47,982 nt of DNA from Neisseria shayeganii 871 (lineage in GTDB: Bacteria; Pseudomonadota; Gammaproteobacteria; Burkholderiales; Neisseriaceae): positions 1,363,200 through 1,411,181 of the forward strand of contig NZ_JH164926.1 of NCBI RefSeq assembly GCF_000226875.1, in the 5' to 3' direction. This document shows, piece after piece, positions 1 to 9,049 of the stretch (within the stretch, counting starts at the first letter, position 1; every line of letters starts with the position of its first letter). Both the position numbers and the translations under genes were made by a program. The notes beneath the pieces are model-generated. The model saw only the letters and a program-made list of their open reading frames with translations, had not been told where the DNA came from and did no database searches.

Positions 1-29
1 CTAGTCCCGCCATTCACGAGGAAAAAGCC

Positions 30-737
30 ATGAAAACCATCGGCATCATCGGCGGCATGAGCCCCGAAAGCACGGTACTGTATTACCAAATCATCAACCG
101 CAGCGTGAATGCCCGCCTCGGCGGCAACCACAGCGCCGACATCGTGATGCACAGCGTCGATTTCGAGCGCATTGTCGCTTTGCAAAAAGCCGGCGATTGG
201 GCAGCAGCGGGCGCGATATTGGCCGACAGCGCCCGCCGCCTGGCCGCCTGCGGCGCCGAAGTCTTGGTGCTGGCCACCAATACCATGCACAAAGTGGCAC
301 CCGCAATCGAAGCCGCGGTTTCGATACCGCTGCTGCATGTGGTGGACGCCACCGCCGCCGCCATTCGGGCGCAAGGCTTGGACACCGTGGCCCTGCTCGG
401 CACCCGCTTCACCATGAGCGACGGCTTTTACCGCGAACGGATGCAGCGCTTGGGCATTGCCACCCTGGTGCCGACGCCTGAGGAGCAAGATGCCGTCCAC
501 CGCATTATTTTTGACGAACTCTGCCTGGGGCACATCGAATCCCGCTCCAAAACCCGCTATCTCGACATCATTGCCGGCCTGCAGGCACAAGGCGCGCAAG
601 GCGTGATCTTGGGCTGTACGGAAATCGGCCTGCTGTTGCAGGCCGAAGACTGTGTGCTGCCCTTATTCGACAGCGCAGAAATTCATGCTTTGTCGGCAGT
701 GGAATTCGCCTTGTCCGGCGTTTCTCCTGCCGCCTGA
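30..737 (+). CDS. ygeA: Aspartate/glutamate racemase family protein (YgeA-like)
   Basis: A 235-residue cytosolic Asp/Glu racemase-superfamily enzyme that interconverts amino-acid enantiomers without a cofactor. The N-terminal GIIGGMSPEST loop is typical of the family. The first catalytic position is Thr83 (ATNTMH), not cysteine, while the second is Cys196 (GCTEIG). This Thr/Cys pair matches what I recall for E. coli YgeA, which prefers L-substrates, and separates it from two-cysteine aspartate racemases. An SD-like GAGGAAA lies 6 bases before the ATG. The gene is convergent with rmuC, and the two 3' ends overlap by 55 bp. Substrate is inferred, not shown. Confidence 0.85.
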   Translation: MKTIGIIGGMSPESTVLYYQIINRSVNARLGGNHSADIVMHSVDFERIVALQKAGDWAAAGAILADSARRLAACGAEVLVLATNTMHKVAPAIEAAVSIPLLHVVDATAAAIRAQGLDTVALLGTRFTMSDGFYRERMQRLGIATLVPTPEEQDAVHRIIFDELCLGHIESRSKTRYLDIIAGLQAQGAQGVILGCTEIGLLLQAEDCVLPLFDSAEIHALSAVEFALSGVSPAA

Positions 738-2251
738 TCCTGTTCAGGTAGCCCGGGCAGCGCCTCGGCTTCCCCCTCCGCCTGCTCGGCCAAGCCGCGA
801 TCCAGCTGTTTGCCGGCTTTCACCCCGAGTTGGTAGAGCTTCTGCGCCCGGTTCACCAAATTGCCGCGCCCTGCCGACAGCTGCTTGAAGGCTTGCTGGT
901 AATAGCTTTGCGCCTGTTCCAGATTTTTGCCCACCCCTTCCAGCGTGCTGACAAAGCCGACGAATTTGTCGTACAGCCGCCCGCCTTCTTCGGCGATTTT
1001 CAGCGCGTTTTGATTTTGGTATTCGTTGCGCCACAAATTGGCCACCGTGCGCAGCGTGGCCAACAGCGTACCGGGGCCGGTGAGCATGATGCGCTTGTCG
1101 AAGCACTCCTGAAACAGCTCGGGATCATGCTGCAATGCCAACAGATAAGCCGGCTCCACCGGCACGAACATAAACACGAAATCCAGCGAGGTCAGCCCTT
1201 CGATGTCGCTGTACGATTTGGCCGACAGGGTTTTGATGTGTTGGCGCACGGAAGCCAAATGGGCCGCCAGCGCGGCTTCAGCCTCTTCCGCCGTCTGCGC
1301 TTGGGTGTAGCGCACATAGGCGGTGAGCGACACTTTGGCGTCGATGATGAGCTGTTTGTTTTCCGGCAGGTGCACCAAGACATCGGGCTGCAGATAGCGG
1401 GTGCGGCCTTCGTCGTCGGTTTGGCGGCCGCCGCTCTGTACGCTGTATTCGCGCCCTTTCACCAAGCCCGAACTTTCCAGCACTTTCTCCAAAATCATCT
1501 CGCCCCAGTTGCCCTGGCTTTTGTTGCGGCTGCCCACCAAAGCCTGAGTCAGCGCCTGGGCGTCGTCGTGCAGCTGGTGGTTGAGCTGCTGCAGGCGCTT
1601 AAGCTCGTTTTCCAGCGTCAGCCGCTCCTTGGCTTCTTTTTCATAAGTGTTCTGCACCAGCTGACTGAAACCGCTGATGCGCTCGTTTAAGGGGTCCAGC
1701 AGCAGGCCGAGCTGCTCGCGGTTTTGCTCGCTGAAACGGCGGCTTTTCTCTTCCAAAATCTCGTTGGCCAACTGTTGGAACTGGCTGCTCAGGCTTTGCC
1801 GCGCTTCGCCCAGCAGGGACAGTTTCTCGTCTTGCGCCAGCCGCTCCTGCTCGATTTGGGTGCACAGCCGCTCGTGGCGCAGGCGCAGATCGGCCAGCTC
1901 CTGCTGTAATGCAGCATACTCTTGCGCTTCCTCCTGCCGGCTGCGTTCGCTCCGCTCCGCCCGCGCTTCCCATTGGCGCGCCGCTTCCGCCGCCGCTGCG
2001 GCACGGCCCTGCTCGCCGTGGCAGCGCTGCTGCCATTCGGCCAGCCGCTCCTCTGCCGCCCGGCGGGCGGTTTCGCTGTCCTGCTGCCGTTGCAGCGCCG
2101 CCTGCAGGTTTTCCTGCAGGGCGGTGTTAGCCAATTGCAGCCGGTGGCGGTCGGCCTGGAAGCGGCCGCGCAGCCACAACCACACCAGCAGGCCGTTCAG
2201 CACGGCAGCCGCCAAAATAAAAACCACCCACAGTTCAAAAGCAATATTCAT
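683..2251 (-). CDS. rmuC: DNA recombination protein RmuC
   Basis: A 522-residue RmuC-family protein, thought to limit DNA inversion or rearrangement and related to PD-(D/E)XK nucleases. One N-terminal membrane segment (about residues 7-27, FELWVVFILAAAVLNGLLVW) is followed by a long Gln/Glu/Ala-rich coiled coil to about residue 200. The conserved RmuC core follows, with QGNWGEMILEKVLESSGL and the FMFVPVEPAY segment. It is somewhat longer than E. coli RmuC, with a polar Glu/Ala tail. The tail coding region carries an uptake-sequence core (about 743-753) and overlaps the end of the racemase gene. Transcribed after the phosphate transporter but separated from it by a DUS-pair terminator. Confidence 0.92.
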   Translation of the reverse strand: MNIAFELWVVFILAAAVLNGLLVWLWLRGRFQADRHRLQLANTALQENLQAALQRQQDSETARRAAEERLAEWQQRCHGEQGRAAAAAEAARQWEARAERSERSRQEEAQEYAALQQELADLRLRHERLCTQIEQERLAQDEKLSLLGEARQSLSSQFQQLANEILEEKSRRFSEQNREQLGLLLDPLNERISGFSQLVQNTYEKEAKERLTLENELKRLQQLNHQLHDDAQALTQALVGSRNKSQGNWGEMILEKVLESSGLVKGREYSVQSGGRQTDDEGRTRYLQPDVLVHLPENKQLIIDAKVSLTAYVRYTQAQTAEEAEAALAAHLASVRQHIKTLSAKSYSDIEGLTSLDFVFMFVPVEPAYLLALQHDPELFQECFDKRIMLTGPGTLLATLRTVANLWRNEYQNQNALKIAEEGGRLYDKFVGFVSTLEGVGKNLEQAQSYYQQAFKQLSAGRGNLVNRAQKLYQLGVKAGKQLDRGLAEQAEGEAEALPGLPEQDQAAGETPDKANSTADKA

Positions 2252-2278
2252 GGCGCAACCATTCCAATCAAAACAATC

Positions 2279-2307
2279 AGGCTACCTGAAAGGTTTTCAG
2301 GTAGCCT
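2279..2307 (-). terminator. Inverted DUS pair, terminator of the phosphate transporter gene
   Basis: AGGCTACCTGAA at 2279-2290 and its complement at 2296-2307 form a 12-bp perfect stem with a 5-nt loop, 16 bp past the stop of the phosphate transporter gene. Inverted uptake sequences commonly serve as intrinsic terminators in Neisseriaceae. Confidence 0.8.
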
Positions 2308-2322
2308 CTTGAAAACATCCGT

Positions 2323-3912
2323 TCAACCGAAAATGCCGTTGAACAGCAGGAAACTCACCGCCGCCAGCGTGGCGGCTGCCGGCACGGTAATCACCCAAGC
2401 CAGCGCAATCGGTTTCATCAATTCCCAGTTGGCGTTTTTGTTCACCAAACCGATGCCGAGCACCGCGCCCACCAAGATATGGGTACTGGATACCGGTAAG
2501 CCCAAGGCAGAGGCCAGCATCACAATGGTGGCGGCCGCCAGCTCGGCGGTAAAACCGGAGGAGGGGTGCATCTTCGCCAGATTTTCGCCCACCGTGGCAA
2601 TCACTTCTTTGCCGATAAACCACAAACCCACAATCAAGGCCACGCCGAATGTGAGCATGGCAATCGGCGGAATCGCCGCCTTGCTGCCCACCTCGCCGCT
2701 GCGCAACACGTCCATGATGGCGGCAAACGGGCCGATGGCATTAGCGATGTCGTTGGAGCCGTGGCTGAAGGCGAAGCCGCAGGCGGTGAACACTTGCAGC
2801 CAGCTGAACATGATGAAAGTGGCGCGGTCGGTGCTGTCGCCCGATTTCAGCTGGCGGGCATAAGCGAAAGTCGCCATCCAAATCGCCGCGCCCACCATGC
2901 CCATGATGAGGACGTTGTGGGTATCGGTCAGCCCGAGGTTGAGGTGTTTCAAACCTTTAAACAACAGCATGGCCGCAATCATCATGCCGCCCACCGCGCC
3001 CACCACCGGCACCCACACCTGCAAGGCGCGGAAAGCGGCCACTTCATGTTTGCGCCGCTCGATTTGGTGCAGCTCGCGGTAATAATCGGACTCCAAATCT
3101 TCCACGCGGTAATTGCCCTCATTGTAAATCTGGGCATCGCGCACCATGGCGGCGGTATAGGCCAGCTGCTGCACCTCGGTCATTTGGTCGAACAGCGTTT
3201 TGTGGCTTTTTTTGTAGTCCGTTCTCTGCTGGCGCAAAGCGCGAATCTGCATTTCGGCGGCTTCGTTATAACCGAGAATGTATTTTTTGATGCATTTGAA
3301 AATCAGATAAGAGGTCAGGCCGCCGAGCAGGGGCGACAGCACCCAAGAAATGGCGATTTCGCCGATTTTGCTCCACTTCACCAGACTCAAACCGCCCTCC
3401 GGGCCGCCGATCTGGAAACCCAATACCAGCGAACCGCCCACAATACCGCCGATGATGGCGTGGGTGGTGGACACCGGCCAACCTTTGCGGGTGGCAAACA
3501 GCAACCAAAAAGCCGCCGCCGCCAATGCCGCCATCATGATGTAGACAAACTGCAGCGGCCGGATATCCAAACCGCCCAAATCGACAATGCCGCTGCGGAT
3601 GGTGGAGGTAACCTCGCCGCCCGCCAACACCGCCCCGCTCACTTCAAACAGGGCGGCAATCGCCAAAGCCTGCGGAATGGTGAGCGTACCGGCGCCCACC
3701 GAAGTGCCGAAAGAGTTGGCCACATCGTTGCCGCCGATGTTGAAGGCCATGAAAATGCCGAGAAAGGCGGCCAGCACGAACAGAATCGGATGGTTGTAAT
3801 GGGTGTAGCCCAGTCCCCAATAAACAAAATAGGCCGAAATGGCGAGCAAAACGGCCGCCGCCACAAAATTGACGCCTTTCATACCGACTGCAGGGTTGTG
3901 GGAAGTCATCAA
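2323..3912 (-). CDS. pit: PiT-family inorganic phosphate transporter
   Basis: A 529-residue inner-membrane PHO4/PiT-family permease for low-affinity phosphate or metal-phosphate uptake. The duplicated family signature is clear: GGNDVANSFGTSVGAG near residue 60 and GSNDIANAIGP in the C-terminal half. Multiple hydrophobic segments flank a charged cytoplasmic loop around residues 210-285. The start begins MMTSHNP; either Met could initiate. Monocistronic by layout, with a DUS-pair terminator downstream and about 160 bp before the purB terminator. No pho box or phoU neighbour was seen. Confidence 0.9.
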   Translation of the reverse strand: MMTSHNPAVGMKGVNFVAAAVLLAISAYFVYWGLGYTHYNHPILFVLAAFLGIFMAFNIGGNDVANSFGTSVGAGTLTIPQALAIAALFEVSGAVLAGGEVTSTIRSGIVDLGGLDIRPLQFVYIMMAALAAAAFWLLFATRKGWPVSTTHAIIGGIVGGSLVLGFQIGGPEGGLSLVKWSKIGEIAISWVLSPLLGGLTSYLIFKCIKKYILGYNEAAEMQIRALRQQRTDYKKSHKTLFDQMTEVQQLAYTAAMVRDAQIYNEGNYRVEDLESDYYRELHQIERRKHEVAAFRALQVWVPVVGAVGGMMIAAMLLFKGLKHLNLGLTDTHNVLIMGMVGAAIWMATFAYARQLKSGDSTDRATFIMFSWLQVFTACGFAFSHGSNDIANAIGPFAAIMDVLRSGEVGSKAAIPPIAMLTFGVALIVGLWFIGKEVIATVGENLAKMHPSSGFTAELAAATIVMLASALGLPVSSTHILVGAVLGIGLVNKNANWELMKPIALAWVITVPAAATLAAVSFLLFNGIFG

Positions 3913-4069
3913 AATATCCTTGCGTACTGAGGGGATGTCGGAAACGCTTAACTACGCTCATATTGTACCAAAAGCGGCCCGATGATTGAGGCCGATTGCC
4001 CCGCCCTCGGCATTTGTGCAACATCGGCACACCGCTGCGCTTGACAAGCGGCGGCCCAGGCAAAACCAA

Positions 4070-4098
4070 AGGCTACCTGAAACGCTTTCAGGTAGCCT
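4070..4098 (-). terminator. Inverted DUS pair, purB terminator
   Basis: AGGCTACCTGAA (4070-4081) and TTCAGGTAGCCT (4087-4098) make a 12-bp stem with a 5-nt loop, 20 bp past the purB stop codon. Confidence 0.8.
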
Positions 4099-4118
4099 GT
4101 ATCCATTTGCGGCAGGGT

Positions 4119-5489
4119 TTAAATGCGCTTGGCCAAAGCCTCGGCCTTACCCACATAAGCAGCAGGGCTCAGCTTCAGCAGTTCGGCTTTTGCTTCCGCC
4201 GGAATCTCCAGCGCCTCCACAAATACTTTCAATTCCTCCGGCGTGATGCCGTCTTTGCCGCGGGTGAGGTCTTTCAGTTTTTCGTAGGGGTTGGCCACGC
4301 CGTAACGGCGCATCACGGTTTGGATGGGTTCGGCCAGCAATTCCCAAGTGGCGTCCAAGTCGGCAGCCAGGGCGGCGGGGTTGGCTTCCAGTTTGTTCAG
4401 GCCGCGCAGGTGGGCCACCAAGCCGAGCAGGGTGTAGCCCGTGCCCACGCCCATATTGCGCAGCACGGTGCTGTCGGTAAGATCGCGCTGCCAGCGGGAT
4501 ACCGGCAGTTTTTCCGCCAAAAAGCCCAACACGGCGTTGGCCATGCCCAGATTGCCTTCGGAGTTTTCAAAGTCGATGGGGTTCACTTTGTGCGGCATGG
4601 TGGACGAGCCCACTTCGCCGGCTTTCACTTTCTGTTTGAAATAGCCCAAGGAAATATAGCCCCACACGTCGCGGTTGAAGTCGATCAGAATGGTGTTGAT
4701 GCGGCTGAGGGTTTGGAAAAATTCGGCCATGTAGTCGTGCGGCTCGATTTGGATGGTGTAGGGGTTGAAGGTCAGCCCCAAGTCCAATTCGACGAAATAG
4801 CGGCAGTGCGCCTCCCAGTCCACATCGGGATAGGCCACCATGTGTGCGTTGTAATTGCCCACCGCACCGTTGATTTTGCCCAAGAATTCCTGTTTTTCCA
4901 GCAGGCCGATTTGGCGGTTGAGGCGGGCCAATACATTGGCGATTTCTTTGCCCAGAGTGGTGGGGGTGGCGGGCTGGCCGTGGGTGCGGCTCATCATCGG
5001 CACCGCAGCCAGATGGTGCGCCATGTCGCGCAGTTTGTCGGCCACTTCGCGCAATTTGGGCAACAGCACTTCGTCGCGCGCCTGCTTGAGCATCAGGGCG
5101 TGGGAGAGGTTGTTGATGTCTTCGCTGGTGCAGGCGAAATGGATGAATTCGCTCACGGCCAACACTTCCGGCACGCCGTTGAAACGCTCTTTCAGCCAAT
5201 ACTCGATGGCTTTCACGTCGTGGTTGGTGGTGGCTTCGATGGCTTTCACGGCGGCGGCATCATCCAGAGAGAAATCGGCAATCACTTGGTCGATTTCGTT
5301 GAGGGTGAAATCGCTGAAAGCCGGCACTTCGCGGATGTGCTCTTCGGCGGCCAAGGCTTTCAGCCAGCTGAGCTCCACTTTGACCCGGGCCCTCATCAGG
5401 CCGTATTCGGAGAAAATCGGGCGCAAGGCTTCAACGGATTTGCCGTAACGGCCGTCCAACGGAGACAGGGCGGAAATGGGGTTGATCAT
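4119..5489 (-). CDS. purB: Adenylosuccinate lyase PurB
   Basis: A 456-residue fumarase/aspartase-superfamily enzyme of purine synthesis. It cleaves SAICAR to AICAR and adenylosuccinate to AMP, releasing fumarate. The superfamily signature GSSTMPHKVNPIDFEN is intact, as are SEFIHFACTSEDINN and the SRTHGQPATPTTLGKE motif with the catalytic histidine. I chose the Met of MINPISALSPLDGRYG because it aligns with the start of E. coli PurB and gives the same length. The frame stays open 24 codons upstream, but that stretch is not protein-like. Single gene with its own DUS terminator. Confidence 0.96.
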   Translation of the reverse strand: MINPISALSPLDGRYGKSVEALRPIFSEYGLMRARVKVELSWLKALAAEEHIREVPAFSDFTLNEIDQVIADFSLDDAAAVKAIEATTNHDVKAIEYWLKERFNGVPEVLAVSEFIHFACTSEDINNLSHALMLKQARDEVLLPKLREVADKLRDMAHHLAAVPMMSRTHGQPATPTTLGKEIANVLARLNRQIGLLEKQEFLGKINGAVGNYNAHMVAYPDVDWEAHCRYFVELDLGLTFNPYTIQIEPHDYMAEFFQTLSRINTILIDFNRDVWGYISLGYFKQKVKAGEVGSSTMPHKVNPIDFENSEGNLGMANAVLGFLAEKLPVSRWQRDLTDSTVLRNMGVGTGYTLLGLVAHLRGLNKLEANPAALAADLDATWELLAEPIQTVMRRYGVANPYEKLKDLTRGKDGITPEELKVFVEALEIPAEAKAELLKLSPAAYVGKAEALAKRI

Positions 5490-5564
5490 GGGCGGGCATC
5501 CTGTGGGGGAAGTAATCAAAACGGGCGGCATTTTACGCGAAAGCCGCCCCGCTTGCAGCACATC

Positions 5565-5592
5565 AGGCTACCTGAAAGGCTTCAGGTAGCCT
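5565..5592 (-). terminator. Inverted DUS pair, terminator of the TerC-family gene
   Basis: AGGCTACCTGAA (5565-5576) pairs with TTCAGGTAGCCT (5581-5592) across a 4-nt loop, just past the stop of the TerC-family gene. Confidence 0.8.
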
Positions 5593-5615
5593 GATGGCGG
5601 CCGTGTGCGCAGCGC

Positions 5616-6596
5616 TTAGTGTTGCGTGGAACCGTTGCGGCGGTTGTGCAGCAGGGAAATCAGAATCGACAAGCCCAAGGCGCCGAAAATCACACCGAGC
5701 GAAACCGGGATGGGCACGTGCACCCAATGCACAATCAGCATCTTCACGCCGATGAAGGTCAGCACAAAAGCCAGGCCGTATTTGAGGAATACAAAGCGGT
5801 CGGCGATATCGGCCAACAGGAAATACATCGCGCGCAGGCCGAGAATGGCGAAAATATTGGAAGTGAGCACGATAAAGGGATCGGTGGTCACGGCGAAAAT
5901 GGCGGGGATGCTGTCCACCGCAAACACCACGTCGCTCAGCTCGATCATCACCAACACCAGCAACAGCGGGGTGGCCATTTTTTTGCCGTTTTCTACGGTG
6001 AAGAATTTTTCCTGATCAAAGTTCTTGCTCACCGGAATGTGGCTGGTCAACCAACGCAAGAGCGGATTGCGGCCCAAATCGGCGGCCTCTTCTTTTTCCG
6101 GCTTCAGCATTTTCAGGCCGGTGAAGATGAGGAAGATGCCGAAGATATACAGTACCCAGCTGAATTCACGCACCAGCACGGCACCGATGCCCACCATCAG
6201 CGCACGCAGCACGATGGCGCCGAACACGCCGTACAGCAGCACGCGGTGCTGATACTCGGGCGGCACTTTGAAATAGGAAAAAATCATCAGGAACACAAAA
6301 ATATTGTCCACCGCCAGCGATTTTTCCAACACATAGCCGGTGAAGTATTCCAACACTTTTTCGGTGGCCACCGCTTTGCCGTAAGCCGGGTTGCCCGCCA
6401 GCTCGAAATACAGCCAGCCGGCAAAGGCGCAGGAGACGGCCACCCAAACGGCGCTCCAAAACAGGGCTTCCTTGGCGCTGACCTTGTGGGCGCCGCTTTT
6501 TCTCAAGGTCAGCATATCGATGGCAATCATGATCAATACGGCAACGAAAAACACGCCGTAAAACAGGGGACTGCCGACTTGGGGATATTCGGTCAT
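5616..6596 (-). CDS. TerC/Alx-family metal (manganese) exporter
   Basis: A 326-residue polytopic membrane protein of the TerC family; the E. coli relative Alx handles manganese and responds to alkaline pH. About eight to nine membrane segments are visible. The two conserved acidic motifs that line the TerC transport path are present: EKSLAVDNIFVFL (about residue 90) and ELSDVVFAVDSIPA (about residue 220). The charged mid-loop KPEKEEAADLG separates the halves. I looked in the 135-bp leader for a yybP-ykoY manganese riboswitch and could not recognise one. Function in Mn or tellurite handling is inferred from the family. Confidence 0.88.
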   Translation of the reverse strand: MTEYPQVGSPLFYGVFFVAVLIMIAIDMLTLRKSGAHKVSAKEALFWSAVWVAVSCAFAGWLYFELAGNPAYGKAVATEKVLEYFTGYVLEKSLAVDNIFVFLMIFSYFKVPPEYQHRVLLYGVFGAIVLRALMVGIGAVLVREFSWVLYIFGIFLIFTGLKMLKPEKEEAADLGRNPLLRWLTSHIPVSKNFDQEKFFTVENGKKMATPLLLVLVMIELSDVVFAVDSIPAIFAVTTDPFIVLTSNIFAILGLRAMYFLLADIADRFVFLKYGLAFVLTFIGVKMLIVHWVHVPIPVSLGVIFGALGLSILISLLHNRRNGSTQH

Positions 6597-6700
6597 GAGG
6601 TTTCCTCTGATGATGGTTTAAGGTGGCGGCCGGCAGCCGCCGTGTGTGATGCGGGCCGCAAAGACGCCGAAAAAACGATTATGGGGGCAGTTGCCCATAA

Positions 6701-6723
6701 GAAAAGGCTGCCGCAGCAGCCTT
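6701..6723 (-). terminator. Intrinsic terminator of rpmE
   Basis: On the minus strand AAGGCTGC, a 4-nt loop and GCAGCCTT are followed by TTTTC. It begins 10 bp past the rpmE stop codon. This one is not built from uptake sequences. Confidence 0.85.
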
Positions 6724-6732
6724 AACTCAGAT

Positions 6733-6948
6733 TCAGCGTTTGAACATATTGCCGAATTTTTGATTGAATTTGTCTACGCGGCCGGTACTGTCCACGATTT
6801 TTTGTTTGCCGGTGTAGAAAGGATGGCATTCGGAGCACACCTCGATGCTGAACGCTTCTTTGCTCATGGCAGATTTGGTGGTGAACTGGTTGCCGCAAGA
6901 GCAGCTTACCTGAACATCGTGGTAGTCGGGATGGGTATTGGGTTTCAT
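6733..6948 (-). CDS. rpmE: 50S ribosomal protein bL31 (zinc-binding type)
   Basis: A 71-residue large-subunit ribosomal protein. The four zinc-ligand cysteines of the C+ form are present (SCSCGN and EVCSECHPF), followed by the invariant HPFYTGKQK and GRVDKFNQKFG segments. The frame is open 16 codons further upstream. I place the start at MKPNTHPDYHDV because it matches the family N-terminus and has AAGGAAAA 4 bases before it. A 7-bp dyad overlaps the likely promoter upstream (6971-6991). Monocistronic with its own hairpin terminator. Confidence 0.95.
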   Translation of the reverse strand: MKPNTHPDYHDVQVSCSCGNQFTTKSAMSKEAFSIEVCSECHPFYTGKQKIVDSTGRVDKFNQKFGNMFKR

Positions 6949-6970
6949 GATGTTTTCCTTGAGAAAGCGG

Positions 6971-6991
6971 GTATAGGGAATGTGCCTATAC
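6971..6991 (-). promoter_or_regulatory. Dyad GTATAGG-N7-CCTATAC upstream of rpmE
   Basis: A perfect 7-bp inverted repeat with a 7-nt spacer, 23-43 bp before the rpmE start codon. On the minus strand it contains TATACC, and TTGAAG lies just upstream, so it probably overlaps the promoter. It could be an operator. It does not match the Zur box I recall from Neisseria. Confidence 0.4.
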
Positions 6992-7082
6992 TTCAAAAGA
7001 CAAGCGAGTAATTATGCCGCAAAGCCGCGGGTGGCGCAAGAAAAGGCGGACGGATTTACACGGCTGCAACCCAAACGCCACA

Positions 7083-7877
7083 CTACACCGCCACTTCGGC
7101 TTTGATGTGCGGATGCGGATCATAATCTTGCAGCTCGAAATCCTCAAAGCGGAAGGCAAACAAATCGTCCACCGCCGGATTGAGCAGCATGTTCGGCAAA
7201 GGACGGGGCGCGCGCGCCAGCTGCAGGCGGGCTTGGTCGAAGTGGTTGCTGTACAGGTGGGCGTCGCCCAAAGTGTGGATGAATTCGCCCGGCTGCAAAC
7301 CGCAGACTTGCGCCACCATCAAGGTGAGCAGGGCGTAGCTGGCGATATTGAAAGGCACGCCGAGAAAAATATCGGCGCTGCGTTGGTAGAGCTGGCAGGA
7401 AAGCCTGCCTTCGGCCACGTAAAACTGGAACAGGGCGTGGCAGGGCGGCAGCGCCATCTCGTCCACCAAGGCGGGATTCCAAGCCGACACCAGCAAGCGG
7501 CGGCTGTCGGGATTTTTTTTGATCTGCGCCACCACTTGTGCGATTTGGTCGATGTGGCGGCCGTCGGGCGCAGGCCAGGAACGCCATTGGTAACCGTACA
7601 CCGGGCCGAGGTCGCCGTTTTCGTCGGCCCATTCGTCCCAAATCGACACATTATTGGCTTTCAGGTAGCCGATATTGGTGTCGCCGCGCAAAAACCACAG
7701 CAATTCGTGAATGATGGAACGCAAATGCAGTTTTTTGGTGGTGAGCAGGGGGAAGCCTGCCGCCAAATCAAAACGCATTTGATGGCCGAACACCGAGCGG
7801 GTGCCGGTGCCGGTGCGGTCGGCTTTATCGGTGCCGCTATCGAGCACATGCCGCATCAGATCGAGATATTGCTGCAT
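7083..7877 (-). CDS. thyA: Thymidylate synthase ThyA
   Basis: A 264-residue thymidylate synthase, the same length as E. coli ThyA. It methylates dUMP to dTMP using methylenetetrahydrofolate. The catalytic Cys146 sits in LPPCHALFQFYV. The phosphate-binding Arg loop (DRTGTGT), the SRRLLVSAWN segment and the RSADIFLGVPFNIASYA block are all intact. No strong SD precedes the ATG; the 5' leader instead carries a complete uptake sequence (7881-7892) whose minus-strand AGG may act as a weak SD. No folA was seen nearby. Confidence 0.96.
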   Translation of the reverse strand: MQQYLDLMRHVLDSGTDKADRTGTGTRSVFGHQMRFDLAAGFPLLTTKKLHLRSIIHELLWFLRGDTNIGYLKANNVSIWDEWADENGDLGPVYGYQWRSWPAPDGRHIDQIAQVVAQIKKNPDSRRLLVSAWNPALVDEMALPPCHALFQFYVAEGRLSCQLYQRSADIFLGVPFNIASYALLTLMVAQVCGLQPGEFIHTLGDAHLYSNHFDQARLQLARAPRPLPNMLLNPAVDDLFAFRFEDFELQDYDPHPHIKAEVAV

Positions 7878-7880
7878 AAA

Positions 7881-7892
7881 AGGCTACCTGAA
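7881..7892 (+). repeat. Single DUS in the thyA leader
   Basis: A perfect AGGCTACCTGAA ending 4 bp from the thyA start codon, in the untranslated leader. Confidence 0.85.
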
Positions 7893-7972
7893 AAGAAAAC
7901 GGCGGCATTGTAACACGTGGTGCAAGCATTCTTTGCCTGCCGGCGCAGAAGCGGTTTGCCCCCAATCCGGCC

Positions 7973-8923
7973 TCACATCCAGCCCAGCAGGTGCATCAAC
8001 ACAATGCCCAGCGAAGTGGTGAGCATGGAAGCGGCGGTGGTGAAACCGAGGATATTGGCCGCCGCCGTGGCATTGCCGCCCAAGGCGCGGGTCATCACAT
8101 AGCTGGCCGCTGCCACCGGCGTGGCCGACATCAGAAACAGCACCCCCATGTGCAGCCCGCGCAAGCCGAAGGCCAAACCCACCGCCACCGCCAGCACAGG
8201 CGCAAACAGCAAACGGCCGGCACTGGCCCACAGGGAAATATCACCCGCGCCGAACAGGCTCTTCATATTGAACGTGGCCCCCGCGCACAGCAAAGCCAGC
8301 GGCAGCGCCAAATCGCCCAGATACTTGGCCGTGGTCAACAAAGGCTTGGGCACACTGATCCCGCTTTGCTGCACCAGCATGGCGGCGGCAATGCCCAGAA
8401 TCAGCGGGTTTTTCAACATGGTCAGCAGCATGGCGCCCAATTTGGGCCGCTGGCCCTGATGGCGGCTGAGCGTCATCACCGCCAGAATATTGTAGAGAAT
8501 CGTCACCACGCCGGTGTAAACCGCCGCCACGGCCAAGCCGTCCGCGCCATAGGCATTGGCACACAAAGACAGGCCGATGATGGCGAGATTGCCGCGGAAC
8601 ACGCCCTGCACGAAGACGCCTTTGTCCGCCGTCTGCTTGACCCAACGCGCCGCCGCCCACTCGGCCAGAGTAAAAATCATCAGGGTGCTGCCGATGCCGG
8701 CCGCCAACAGCACGGATTGGGCGGCATAATCGGCCTCGCCGTTGAGAATACCGAGAAACAGCAGCAAGGGCAGCGACACCAAAAACACGGTGCGCGAGGC
8801 CTCGGCGCAAAACGCTTCGTTCAGGTAGCCTATCCGTTTCAAACCCCAACCCAGTAACAGCAACAGGATATTGGGCAGCATGATATTGAGGGCGAACTGC
8901 AAGGAGGAAAAAAAGGTATTCAT
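7973..8923 (-). CDS. AEC-family (auxin efflux carrier-like) transporter
   Basis: A roughly 316-residue inner-membrane transporter of the AEC/BASS type, with about ten hydrophobic segments arranged as two five-helix repeats. Family landmarks include PNILLLLLGWGLKR near the N-terminus, the FRGNLAIIGLSL turn in the middle and ATPVAAASYVMT near the end. Bacterial members export or import malate and other small carboxylates; the substrate here is unknown. The start is uncertain: ATG at 8923 has no clear SD, a TTG lies at 8935, and a later ATG at 8881 would trim the first segment. A complete uptake sequence (8820-8831) lies within the coding region. Confidence 0.75.
   Translation of the reverse strand: MNTFFSSLQFALNIMLPNILLLLLGWGLKRIGYLNEAFCAEASRTVFLVSLPLLLFLGILNGEADYAAQSVLLAAGIGSTLMIFTLAEWAAARWVKQTADKGVFVQGVFRGNLAIIGLSLCANAYGADGLAVAAVYTGVVTILYNILAVMTLSRHQGQRPKLGAMLLTMLKNPLILGIAAAMLVQQSGISVPKPLLTTAKYLGDLALPLALLCAGATFNMKSLFGAGDISLWASAGRLLFAPVLAVAVGLAFGLRGLHMGVLFLMSATPVAAASYVMTRALGGNATAAANILGFTTAASMLTTSLGIVLMHLLGWM
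8820..8831 (-). repeat. DUS inside the AEC transporter gene
   Basis: A perfect TTCAGGTAGCCT within the coding sequence, read on the gene's strand as codons for GYLN. Confidence 0.8.
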
Positions 8924-9049
8924 CAGCGCAAACAAACGGAATGGCAGTCAGGATTCAGGGGGCAGCGAGCATGGCCAGCGCCGAAAGCGGGGAGGTTTGC
9001 CCCCCAGCACCGCAGCCATACCGCACCGCTGCGCTGCCAACCCCATGCT

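Noticed and set aside
6597..6700. A manganese riboswitch (yybP-ykoY) before the TerC-family gene
   Set aside because: I could not find the expected paired loops or conserved segments; only small GC-rich hairpins are present.
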